Assembly: GCA_030598525.1 (NCBI GenBank)
Contig: JAUVPT010000144.1
Coordinates: 1 to 5,196 of the forward strand
Reading direction: 5' to 3'
Length of the DNA stretch: 5,196 nt
Source: Gemmatimonadota bacterium
GTDB taxonomy: Bacteria > Gemmatimonadota > Gemmatimonadetes > Palauibacterales > Palauibacteraceae
Shown here: positions 1-5,196 of the stretch, one piece after another
How the letters are laid out: each line of letters starts with the position of its first letter
How positions within the stretch are numbered: position 1 is the stretch's first letter
The notes under the pieces: model-generated
Told to the model about the DNA's origin: nothing
The model's database searches: none
The model's input: the letters and a program-made list of their open reading frames with translations, nothing else
Made by a program: the position numbers and the translations under genes

Positions 1-86
1 CCGGCGGCCCGGAGCTCGCGGACCGGCTCGAGGAGATGGGCTACGACTGGCTGCACGAGGAGCCCGAGGCGGCCACGGTCGGATGA
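1..86 (+). CDS. sufC: SufC, Fe-S assembly ATPase (3' end only)
   Basis: Only the last 27 codons are in the window; the reading frame starts at base 3 and ends at TGA 84-86. The tail contains ELADRLEEMGYDWLHEE, which matches the typical C-terminus of SufC proteins (a Glu/Leu-rich helix followed by GYDW). SufC is the cytoplasmic ABC-type ATPase of the SufBC2D scaffold; ATP binding drives its dimerisation and a shape change in SufB-SufD. The Walker and signature motifs lie upstream of the window and cannot be checked. The gene is followed 81 bases later by sufB on the same strand, which strongly supports the identification from context. Identity rests on a short tail plus neighbourhood, so a little doubt remains. 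Confidence 0.88.
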   Translation, partial: GGPELADRLEEMGYDWLHEEPEAATVG

Positions 87-98
87 GAGCAGGCGTAT

Positions 99-135
99 CG
101 GGCGCGAGGGCCCGTGACGGATCGCCCGTCGCGGG
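99..135 (+). promoter_or_regulatory. strong RNA hairpin in sufC-sufB spacer, with a competing smaller stem
   Basis: CCCGTGACGG (111-120) pairs with CCGTCGCGGG (126-135) over 10 base pairs with one U-G wobble (115/131) and a 5-base loop (ATCGC, 121-125). A second possible stem, CGGGC (99-103) with GCCCG (110-114), uses the same bases 111-114, so the two cannot form together. No T-run follows, so this is not a standard intrinsic terminator. It lies between the sufC stop and the sufB ribosome binding site. It may protect the 3' end of sufC mRNA, mark a processing site, or partly attenuate transcription; these roles are inference. The pairing itself is read directly. Confidence 0.55.
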
Positions 136-151
136 ACAGGGGCGAGAGGCT

Positions 152-160
152 AAGGCAGGA
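152..160 (+). promoter_or_regulatory. sufB ribosome binding site
   Basis: The purine-rich AAGGCAGGA ends 7 bases before ATG 168. It is an imperfect Shine-Dalgarno match at normal spacing and supports that ATG as the start of sufB. Confidence 0.6.
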
Positions 161-167
161 TTAGATT

Positions 168-1577
168 ATGCCGCAGAATGAATCCATTAAGGATCTCGGG
201 CTCGACGAGTACAAGTACCACTTCGTCACCGAGGAGAAGCCCGTATTCAAGGCGGAGAAGGGCCTGAGCGAAGAGATCGTGCGGCAGATTTCCGCGCACA
301 AGGAAGAGCCGGAGTGGATGCTGGAGTTCCGGCTCAAGGCCCTCGAGATCTTCTATTCCAAACCGCTTCCGGACTGGGGTGGTGATGTCGCCAGCCTCAA
401 CCTGGATGAGATCTACTACTACCTGAAGCCGCAGGACCACATGGAGCGGTCCTGGGATGACGTCCCCGACGAGATCAAGACCACCTTCGAGCGACTCGGT
501 ATTCCCGAGGCCGAGCGCAAGATCCTCGCGGGTGTCGGCGCCCAGTTCGAGTCGGAGATGGTCTATCACTCGCTGAAGGAAGAGTGGACCGAGCAGGGCA
601 TCATCTTCGAGTCCATCGAGGACGGCCTCAAGCTCTACCCGGAGATCTTCCGCGAGTACTTCGCCACGATCGTCCCTCCGCAGGACAACAAGTTCGCGGC
701 TCTGAACTCGGCGGTGTGGTCTGGCGGGTCGTTCGTGTACATCCCGAAGGGCGTGAACGTGGACATTCCACTGCAGGCCTATTTCCGGGTCAACGCGGAG
801 CAGATGGGCCAGTTCGAGCGCACCCTGATCATCGTCGAGGACGGCGCCCAAGCGCACTACATCGAGGGCTGCACGGCGCCCAGCTATTCCACGGACTCGT
901 TTCACTCCGGGGTGATCGAGATCATCGTGAAGCCGGGGGCTCGCTTCCGGTACACCACGATCCAGACCTGGTCGCACAACCTGTACAACCTCGTCACCCA
1001 GCGGGCGATGGTGCACGAGAATGCGAACATGGAATGGGTGGACGGCAACATCGGCTCCAAGCTCACGATGAAGTACCCGTCGTGTTACCTGGTCGGCGAG
1101 GGAGCACACGGAGAGATCCTCTCCATCGCCTACGCCGGTGACGGGCAGCACCAGGACACGGGCGGCAAGGTCGTGCACGCTGCCCCGCGCACCACCTCTC
1201 AGATCGTCTCCAAGTCGATCTCCAAGGGCACGGGGCGCTCGTCGTATCGCGGCCTCTGCAAGGTGTACGACGGAGCGATCGGGGCGAAGTCCAACGTCGA
1301 GTGCGACGCGCTTCTCCTGGACGAAACCGCGCGCACGGATACGTACCCGTACATCGAGATCGACGAAAGCCTCTCATCGATCGGACACGAGGCATCGGTC
1401 TCCAAGGTGGGCGAGGAGCAACTGTTCTACCTGATGAGCCGTGGCCTCTCCGTGGCAGAAGCCATGACCATGGTCGTGCGCGGCTTTATCGAGCCGATCG
1501 CCAAGGAGCTTCCGCTCGAGTACGCGATCGAGCTCAATCGTCTGATCGAGCTCGAAATGGAGGGCAGCGTCGGCTGA
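168..1577 (+). CDS. sufB: SufB, Fe-S cluster scaffold subunit
   Basis: This 469-residue cytoplasmic protein is the SufB subunit of the SufBC2D scaffold, on which sulfur and iron are combined into a nascent cluster. An N-terminal helical region (about 1-170) is followed by the beta-helix core, opening with SGGSFVYIPKGV at residue 185, and a C-terminal helical domain that ends in the canonical LEMEGSVG. Cys379 (VECDALLL) aligns with E. coli Cys405 and Glu408 (GHEAS) with Glu434; the 29-residue spacing is identical. Cys235 (EGCTAP) matches the E. coli Cys254 entry point of the sulfur path. Other cysteines are Cys306 and Cys364; there is no N-terminal CxxCxxxC motif, which some SufB proteins carry. 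Length is normal for the family. It follows sufC by 81 bases and precedes its paralogue sufD by 79. The ATG is supported by a ribosome binding site 7 bases upstream and by the N-terminus. Identification is very secure. Confidence 0.98.
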   Translation: MPQNESIKDLGLDEYKYHFVTEEKPVFKAEKGLSEEIVRQISAHKEEPEWMLEFRLKALEIFYSKPLPDWGGDVASLNLDEIYYYLKPQDHMERSWDDVPDEIKTTFERLGIPEAERKILAGVGAQFESEMVYHSLKEEWTEQGIIFESIEDGLKLYPEIFREYFATIVPPQDNKFAALNSAVWSGGSFVYIPKGVNVDIPLQAYFRVNAEQMGQFERTLIIVEDGAQAHYIEGCTAPSYSTDSFHSGVIEIIVKPGARFRYTTIQTWSHNLYNLVTQRAMVHENANMEWVDGNIGSKLTMKYPSCYLVGEGAHGEILSIAYAGDGQHQDTGGKVVHAAPRTTSQIVSKSISKGTGRSSYRGLCKVYDGAIGAKSNVECDALLLDETARTDTYPYIEIDESLSSIGHEASVSKVGEEQLFYLMSRGLSVAEAMTMVVRGFIEPIAKELPLEYAIELNRLIELEMEGSVG

Positions 1578-1656
1578 GGCCGGGCGCCGCCAGGACAGAT
1601 AGATTCCGGGGCCGGGCGCGTCAGGCGGCCGGCTTCCGAAGCAAGGAGAACCGACG
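1578..1656 (+). repeat. sufB-sufD spacer with 10-bp direct repeat and GC-rich inverted repeat
   Basis: GGCCGGGCGC occurs exactly at 1578-1587 and again at 1610-1619, 32 bases apart. The second copy overlaps an imperfect stem: bases 1608-1615 can pair with 1629-1636 (8 pairs, two of them G-U), leaving a 13-base loop. No T-run follows, so it does not look like a terminator. In DNA this GC-rich such repeats can arise by chance; I report what is there without assigning a function. Confidence 0.35.
1643..1648 (+). promoter_or_regulatory. sufD ribosome binding site that decides a TTG start
   Basis: AAGGAG is a strong Shine-Dalgarno sequence ending 8 bases before TTG 1657. The next in-frame candidates, GTG 1672 and ATG 1684, lie 23 and 35 bases from it, too far to use this site. 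The spacing therefore favours initiation at TTG. Confidence 0.7.
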
Positions 1657-3018
1657 TTGGCCGAAGGAACTGTGACCAGCGACATGAGCACGGATACAAC
1701 GCAGGGCGCGGTCGAGTCTATCGCTCGCGGCCTCGCGACCTATGTCCGGGCCGTACACGAGCCTTCCCTGCTCACTCGGCTGCGCCGGGATGGGTGGAAG
1801 ACGTACGTCGAGACCCCGATGCCCACTCGGAAGAGCGAGGAGTGGCGCTACACGGACCTTTCGAACTTCGATCCGGAGTCGTTCTCGCCCGTGACCTGCG
1901 AGGGTGAGCGGGTACCCGTCGAACAACTGCCGGCGCCGGTGCGCGAGGCAATGGAGAGCGACCGCGAGCGTGCTGGCGTGATGGTCCGCCACAACGGGTG
2001 CCTGGAGCATCTCCGGCTGGATCCGGCCCTGGAGGCGCGAGGAGTGGTCTACGCGCCGCTGGAGGAAATCGCTGAGGAGCGACCGGAGCTCCTGGAGCGT
2101 TTTCTGTTCCAGAGCGATGTGGCCCCGATGGAGCAGAAGCTATGGGCCCTTCACTTAGCCCTTCTCTCCGGCGGATACTTCCTGTACGTCCCCGAAGGAG
2201 TGGACGTCGAGCACCCGGTGCACACCTTCCGCTATCTGGATGAAGAGGGCGGCGTCGTGTCGACCCATTCGCTCATCGTGGCCGAAGCCGGGGCCCGTGT
2301 CACGTGTATCGACGAATACGTTTCGCCGGACCTGGAGAACGAGTCGCTGAGCCTCAACGGGGTCGAGATCTTCGGCGCTGACGGTGCGACGGTCAGCTAC
2401 CTGGCGGTACAGCAATACGGCCGGGGGGTGAAGCACTTCAGCATGCAGCACTCGAACACCGGCAAGGACTCCACGCTGAACGGCTTCAACGTCACCCTCG
2501 GAGCCGACCTCGCCCGCGCCGATGTGACCAGTCACCTGGAAGGCGAGGGGGCGCGCAGTGAGATGCTGGCGCTGTGGTTCGGCGACCGGGACCAGCACTT
2601 CGACCACCACACGCTTCAGCACCACGAAGCGCCGAGTGCCCACAGCGACCTCCTCTACAAGGGAGCTCTTTCGGTGCGCTCGAGCAGCGTGTTCAGGGGC
2701 TTGATCAAGGTGGCCGAGGGGGCGCAGCTCACGGACGCGTACCAGACCAACCGGAACCTGCTGCTCAGCAAGGACGCGAGCGCCGTCGCTCTGCCCAACC
2801 TGGAGATCGGCGCAGACGACGTGCGGTGCTCGCACGGCGCCACGGTCGGCCAGGTGGACGACACCATGCTGTTCTACTTGATGAGTCGCGGGCTGAACCG
2901 GGAGCAGGCCGAGCGTCTGCTCGTGTTCGGGTTCTTCGACGAGGTCCTCGAGCGCGTGCCCGGCGAGGGGGTTCGTTCCCGCATTCGCGAGTCGATCGAA
3001 GCGAAGATCCAGGGCTGA
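1657..3018 (+). CDS. sufD: SufD, Fe-S cluster scaffold subunit
   Basis: SufD is the paralogue of SufB; the two beta-helices pair and each carries one SufC ATPase. The protein is 453 residues if started at TTG 1657, or 444 from ATG 1684; the TTG is preferred because AAGGAG lies 8 bases upstream. Residues 56-68 hold the SufD-type N-terminal motif PTRKSEEWRYTDL. The beta-helix core opens with SGGYFLYVPEGV at residue 171. CSHGAT gives Cys391 and His393; the histidine corresponds to E. coli SufD His360, one of the residues at the SufB-SufD interface where the cluster is thought to form. The C-terminal helical part (MLFYLMSRGLNREQAERLL) closely resembles the same stretch of SufB, as expected for paralogues. 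The stop codon overlaps the Rieske gene's ATG by one base (TGATG), suggesting translational coupling. The family call is secure; the exact start is less so. Confidence 0.96.
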   Translation: MAEGTVTSDMSTDTTQGAVESIARGLATYVRAVHEPSLLTRLRRDGWKTYVETPMPTRKSEEWRYTDLSNFDPESFSPVTCEGERVPVEQLPAPVREAMESDRERAGVMVRHNGCLEHLRLDPALEARGVVYAPLEEIAEERPELLERFLFQSDVAPMEQKLWALHLALLSGGYFLYVPEGVDVEHPVHTFRYLDEEGGVVSTHSLIVAEAGARVTCIDEYVSPDLENESLSLNGVEIFGADGATVSYLAVQQYGRGVKHFSMQHSNTGKDSTLNGFNVTLGADLARADVTSHLEGEGARSEMLALWFGDRDQHFDHHTLQHHEAPSAHSDLLYKGALSVRSSSVFRGLIKVAEGAQLTDAYQTNRNLLLSKDASAVALPNLEIGADDVRCSHGATVGQVDDTMLFYLMSRGLNREQAERLLVFGFFDEVLERVPGEGVRSRIRESIEAKIQG

Positions 3019-3329
3019 TGAGCGAGTTCCGCACGGTAGCCCGATTGGAAGACGTTCCGGTCGATACCATGTTGCAGGTCGAGCTGGATGGCGAGAAGAT
3101 CGTCCTCGCGCATGTCGGAGACCGGGTGTTCGCCTTGCACGACGAGTGCACACACGAAGAGTTTCCTCTCTCGTCGGGCGAGCTGGTGGGCAAGCAGGTC
3201 ACCTGCATCCTCCACGGTGCTCGCTTCGACCTGGAAACCGGATCGCCGCGGGCCCTTCCCGCGGTCAGGCCGGTGAGAACCTACGAGGCCCGTGTGGAGG
3301 GTGAGGAAATCCAGGTCCGGGTCGGTTGA
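3018..3329 (+). CDS. Rieske-type [2Fe-2S] ferredoxin embedded in suf operon
   Basis: This 103-residue protein has the Rieske ligand pattern: Cys44-Thr-His46 (CTH) and Cys63-Ile-Leu-His66 (CILH), followed by GARFDLETG. The two cysteines and two histidines would hold one [2Fe-2S] cluster. There is no signal peptide, membrane segment or catalytic domain, so it resembles the soluble ferredoxins of ring-hydroxylating dioxygenases and the NirD-type small Rieske proteins. Its ATG overlaps the sufD stop by one base; AGGG lies only 3 bases upstream, so translation probably depends on ribosomes finishing sufD. The location suggests an electron-transfer role in cluster assembly or a client of the pathway, but neither is shown by the sequence. 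No oxygenase or reductase partner is in the window. The family is certain from the motifs; the physiological role is unknown. Confidence 0.92.
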   Translation: MSEFRTVARLEDVPVDTMLQVELDGEKIVLAHVGDRVFALHDECTHEEFPLSSGELVGKQVTCILHGARFDLETGSPRALPAVRPVRTYEARVEGEEIQVRVG

Positions 3330-3335
3330 CGATCC

Positions 3336-3361
3336 GGCCGGCCCCCCGACGGAGTCCGGCC
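3336..3361 (+). promoter_or_regulatory. inverted repeat in Rieske-sufS spacer
   Basis: GGCCGG (3336-3341) pairs perfectly with CCGGCC (3356-3361) around a 14-base loop. It begins 7 bases after the Rieske stop codon and is not followed by T residues. It could slow or process the transcript before sufS, or be a chance result of GC-rich sequence. Confidence 0.35.
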
Positions 3362-3368
3362 AGGAAAG

Positions 3369-3381
3369 GCGCCAGGGGCGC
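3369..3381 (+). promoter_or_regulatory. sufS ribosome binding site inside a small hairpin
   Basis: AGGGG (3374-3378) sits 7 bases before ATG 3386 and is the best Shine-Dalgarno for sufS. The flanking bases GCGCC (3369-3373) and GGCGC (3377-3381) are exact inverted repeats with an AGG loop, so part of the site would be paired in the RNA. This supports the ATG as start and hints that sufS translation may be damped; the second point is inference. Confidence 0.45.
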
Positions 3382-3385
3382 ACCC

Positions 3386-4651
3386 ATGGATACACCTGAT
3401 TCCACCTCCGACCTCACGCCGGCACCGGCTTACGACATCGAGCGGATCCGGGCTGACTTTCCCATCCTCGGTCGCCTGGTGCACGGATCCCCCCTCGTCT
3501 ACCTGGACAACGCCGCCAGCTCGCAGAAGCCCTACTCCGTAATCCAGGCGGTGGACGCCTACTACCGGGAGATTCACGCCAATGTGCACCGGGGGGCGCA
3601 TGAGCTGAGCATCAGGGCCACCGAGGCCTACGAGGGAGCACGAGAGGTCGTGGCCGACCACATCGGGGCAGCGTCCTCCAGCGAAGTGATCTTCGTGCGA
3701 GGAACCACCGAGGCGATCAACCTGGTCGCCTGGACGTGGGGCGCCGCGCACGTGGCCGAGGGAGACGAGATCCTCCTCACCAAGATGGAACACCACTCCA
3801 ACATGGTCCCCTGGCAGATTCTCGCCGGACGCGCGGGCGCCACCGTGCGGTACGTTGACGTGCGGCCCGACGGCTCGCTGGTGATGGAAGACTACGACCG
3901 GCTTCTGTCGGGCCGGACGTGCCTGGTGGCGGTGACGCACGTATCCAACACGCTGGGCGTGGTGAATCCGGTGGCCGAGATCGCCCGGAAGGCCCACGAG
4001 GCGGGCGCCGTATGCCTCGTCGATGGAGCGCAGGCGGTCCCTCACTTGCAGGTGGACGTACAGGCGCTCGGCTGCGACTTCTACGCTTTCAGCGGCCACA
4101 AGATGCTCGCGCCGACCGGCATCGGGACGCTATGGGGGCGTAAGGAGCTCCTGGAGCACATGCCGCCGTGGCAGGGCGGAGGCGAGATGATCGCGGAAGT
4201 CCGGCTCGACGGGTTCACGGAGGCGCCCCTGCCGCACAAGTTCGAGGCAGGCACTCCCAATATCGCCGGGGCGGTGGGATTCGCCGAGGCGATTCGCTAC
4301 CTGCAGCGCATCGGGCTCGACCAGGTCCACGCCTGGGAAACGGACCTGACCGCCTACGCCCTGGACAGCCTGGACGCGTTGGACGGTCTCGAAATCTATG
4401 GGCCGAGAGAGAACCGGGTGGGCGTAATCTCATTCTGTTATGCCGACATCCACGCGCATGACCTGGCCACGATCCTCGACCAGAAGGGCGTGGCGATCAG
4501 GGCAGGCCACCACTGCAACCAACCGCTGATGACGCACCTGGGGGTGGATGCGACGGCCCGCGCCAGCATCTACCTTTACAACACGCGTTCGGAGATCGAT
4601 GCCCTGGTCGACGCGCTGGGGCTGGCGGCAAAACTGTTCGGAGTGGCTTGA
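3386..4651 (+). CDS. sufS: SufS, cysteine desulfurase (SufU-dependent type)
   Basis: SufS is a cytoplasmic PLP enzyme (class V aminotransferase fold) that converts cysteine to alanine and keeps the sulfur as a persulfide on its active-site cysteine. From ATG 3386 it is 421 residues, normal for the family. The PLP lysine is Lys239 in FSGHKMLAPTG. The persulfide cysteine is Cys377 in RAGHHCNQPL, and Arg392 lies 15 residues later, the same spacing as E. coli Cys364/Arg379. His358 lies 19 residues before the cysteine in HAHD, matching Bacillus subtilis His342, which takes over a zinc ligand role when SufU binds; E. coli SufS has tyrosine there. With sufU directly following, this points to a SufU partner. 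A TTG at 3326 would add 20 Arg/Pro-rich residues not typical of the family; ATG has the better ribosome binding site. It abuts sufU with no gap. Confidence 0.97.
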   Translation: MDTPDSTSDLTPAPAYDIERIRADFPILGRLVHGSPLVYLDNAASSQKPYSVIQAVDAYYREIHANVHRGAHELSIRATEAYEGAREVVADHIGAASSSEVIFVRGTTEAINLVAWTWGAAHVAEGDEILLTKMEHHSNMVPWQILAGRAGATVRYVDVRPDGSLVMEDYDRLLSGRTCLVAVTHVSNTLGVVNPVAEIARKAHEAGAVCLVDGAQAVPHLQVDVQALGCDFYAFSGHKMLAPTGIGTLWGRKELLEHMPPWQGGGEMIAEVRLDGFTEAPLPHKFEAGTPNIAGAVGFAEAIRYLQRIGLDQVHAWETDLTAYALDSLDALDGLEIYGPRENRVGVISFCYADIHAHDLATILDQKGVAIRAGHHCNQPLMTHLGVDATARASIYLYNTRSEIDALVDALGLAAKLFGVA

Positions 4652-5122
4652 ATGCCCGGTCACGGCAGCGACGGCCTGGAGCTCAGTTCCCTCCAGGACC
4701 TCTACCAGCAGGTCATTCTCGATCACTATCGGCGGCCCCGGAACAAGGGACCGATGGAGGGCGCCACCCATACCCTCACCCTGAACAACCCCCTTTGCGG
4801 CGACGTGATCGACCTGATGCTGCGGCTCGAGGGCGATCGGATCGCCGAGGTCCATTTCGAGGGTAAGGGCTGCTCGATCAGCCTGGCCTCGGCGTCCATG
4901 ATGGGTTCGGTGCTGAAGGGCCGGACCATCCAGGAGGCCCTCGAAGTCATGGACACGTTCACCCGCATGCTGCACGGCGACGCGGACGCCGCCGCCGACA
5001 CCGACCTTGGCGACCTGCGCGCCCTCGCGGGCGTGGCGAAGTTCCCGGTACGGGTGAAATGCGCCCTGCTTGCGTGGAATTGCCTGGACGAACTGGTCGG
5101 ACCGGAGACCCCTCGCTCGTGA
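4652..5122 (+). CDS. sufU: SufU, zinc-dependent sulfurtransferase
   Basis: SufU accepts the persulfide sulfur from SufS and hands it on for cluster building. The 156-residue protein starts with a short extra tail (about 8 residues) before the conserved LYQQVILDHYRRPRNKG. The zinc ligands known from Bacillus SufU are all present: Cys49 and Asp51 (PLCGD), Cys74 (KGCSIS) and Cys137 (VKCALLAW). Cys49 is the expected sulfur acceptor. The insertion between the second and third cysteines (about residues 88-125) and the lack of the histidine that precedes the last cysteine in IscU separate it from IscU scaffolds; Arg134 and Lys136 replace that region as in SufU. ATG directly follows the sufS stop codon, and GGAG inside sufS (4640-4643) is 8 bases upstream, so the pair is likely translated together. 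Some databases would label it 'NifU-like' or 'IscU-like'; the residues support SufU. Confidence 0.96.
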   Translation: MPGHGSDGLELSSLQDLYQQVILDHYRRPRNKGPMEGATHTLTLNNPLCGDVIDLMLRLEGDRIAEVHFEGKGCSISLASASMMGSVLKGRTIQEALEVMDTFTRMLHGDADAAADTDLGDLRALAGVAKFPVRVKCALLAWNCLDELVGPETPRS

Positions 5123-5131
5123 CGCCTCCCC

Positions 5132-5196
5132 GTGCCTGACTCTCTCACCGGCCGCGTTCTCCAGTTCACGGCCGGCGTGTATCGAATCCATACGCC
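5132..5196 (+). CDS. start of next gene, possibly RsgA GTPase (partial)
   Basis: An open frame starts at GTG 5132, 9 bases after the sufU stop and in the same frame, and runs off the window after 21 full codons. It reads PDSLTGRVLQFTAGVYRIHT after the start residue. The pattern of G-R-V, then A-G-V-Y about eight residues on, resembles the first strands of the OB-fold that opens RsgA/YjeQ, a GTPase that helps mature the small ribosomal subunit. No G-domain motif is visible because the window ends, and there is no good Shine-Dalgarno: GGAG at 5104 is too far, so coupling to sufU would be needed. It may be another OB-fold protein, or not a gene. Confidence 0.45.
   Translation, partial: MPDSLTGRVLQFTAGVYRIHT
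5148..5175 (+). other. 7-bp inverted repeat just after sufU
   Basis: CCGGCCG (5148-5154) pairs perfectly with CGGCCGG (5169-5175) around a 14-base loop. It begins 26 bases after the sufU stop, but no T-run follows and it falls inside the proposed next reading frame. It may therefore be simple coding-sequence structure. If the downstream frame is not a gene, it would be a candidate for the end of the suf transcript. Confidence 0.35.

Noticed and set aside
111..135. The sufC-sufB hairpin as an intrinsic terminator.
   Set aside because: No T-run follows the stem, and sufB has no clear promoter of its own behind it.
150..1178. A 342-codon open frame on the - strand opposite sufB.
   Set aside because: It lies wholly against a secure sufB and its protein is low-complexity Leu/Val/Asp/Arg/His-rich, as expected from the antisense of a GC-rich gene. 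No recognisable motif.
2155..3153. A 332-codon open frame on the - strand opposite sufD and the Rieske gene.
   Set aside because: Antisense shadow in GC-rich coding DNA; composition is Arg/Val/Leu-rich and it crosses two well-supported genes.
2574..3329. A longer version of the Rieske gene starting 444 bases upstream.
   Set aside because: The extra part is an out-of-frame reading of sufD with Arg/Gly-rich sequence; the ATG at 3018 gives a normal 103-residue ferredoxin.
3326..3388. TTG 3326 as the sufS start, overlapping the Rieske stop.
   Set aside because: It adds 20 Arg/Pro/Ala-rich residues foreign to the family and has a weaker ribosome binding site than ATG 3386. Coupling through the overlap keeps it possible but less likely.
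3281..4099. A 272-codon open frame on the - strand opposite sufS.
   Set aside because: Antisense shadow; sufS has all catalytic residues and a normal length on the + strand.
4652..5122. Calling the last complete gene IscU or a NifU scaffold.
   Set aside because: It has the SufU-type insertion, lacks the IscU histidine before the last cysteine, and sits directly behind a SufU-type SufS.
4430..5191. A 253-codon open frame on the - strand opposite the sufS end and sufU.
   Set aside because: Antisense shadow covering the whole of sufU, which is secure by its zinc ligands and spacing.

Overview
This window is almost entirely a SUF iron-sulfur cluster assembly operon on the + strand of a GC-rich bacterium. 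It reads: end of sufC (1-86), sufB (168-1577), sufD (1657-3018), a small Rieske-type [2Fe-2S] ferredoxin (3018-3329), sufS (3386-4651), sufU (4652-5122), then the first codons of another gene (from 5132) whose N-terminus resembles the ribosome-associated GTPase RsgA. All genes point the same way, the gaps are 0-81 bases, and no stretch over 300 bases lacks a gene.

How the genes work together: SufS takes sulfur from cysteine as a persulfide. SufU, a zinc protein, accepts it and passes it on to the SufB-SufC-SufD scaffold, where SufC is the ATPase and SufB/SufD form the paired beta-helix scaffold on which the cluster is built. The key residues I could locate are all present: SufB Cys379 and Glu408, SufD His393, SufS Lys239, His358, Cys377 and Arg392, and SufU Cys49, Asp51, Cys74 and Cys137. 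This is a SufS-SufU (Bacillus-like) sulfur-transfer pair, not the SufS-SufE pair of Escherichia coli. The Rieske protein carries the full CxH/CxxH ligand set and overlaps the sufD stop codon, so it is probably co-translated with the scaffold. Its job in the pathway is not established from sequence.

Layout pattern: two junctions are tightly coupled (sufD/Rieske overlap by one base, sufS/sufU abut). The three looser junctions (sufC-sufB, sufB-sufD, Rieske-sufS) each contain GC-rich inverted repeats. The strongest is a 10-bp stem with a 5-base loop between sufC and sufB. None is followed by a T-run, so none looks like an ordinary intrinsic terminator.

Organism: strong G/C preference at third codon positions, a TTG start with a good Shine-Dalgarno, and the order C-B-D-Rieske-S-U fit a high-GC bacterium that is not a gamma-proteobacterium. 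Gemmatimonadota or a similar high-GC lineage is my guess, with low confidence. No mobile element, CRISPR, tRNA or rRNA was seen. I do not see a previously undescribed system: the operon is a standard SUF machine, with the embedded Rieske gene and the junction hairpins as its most interesting parts.
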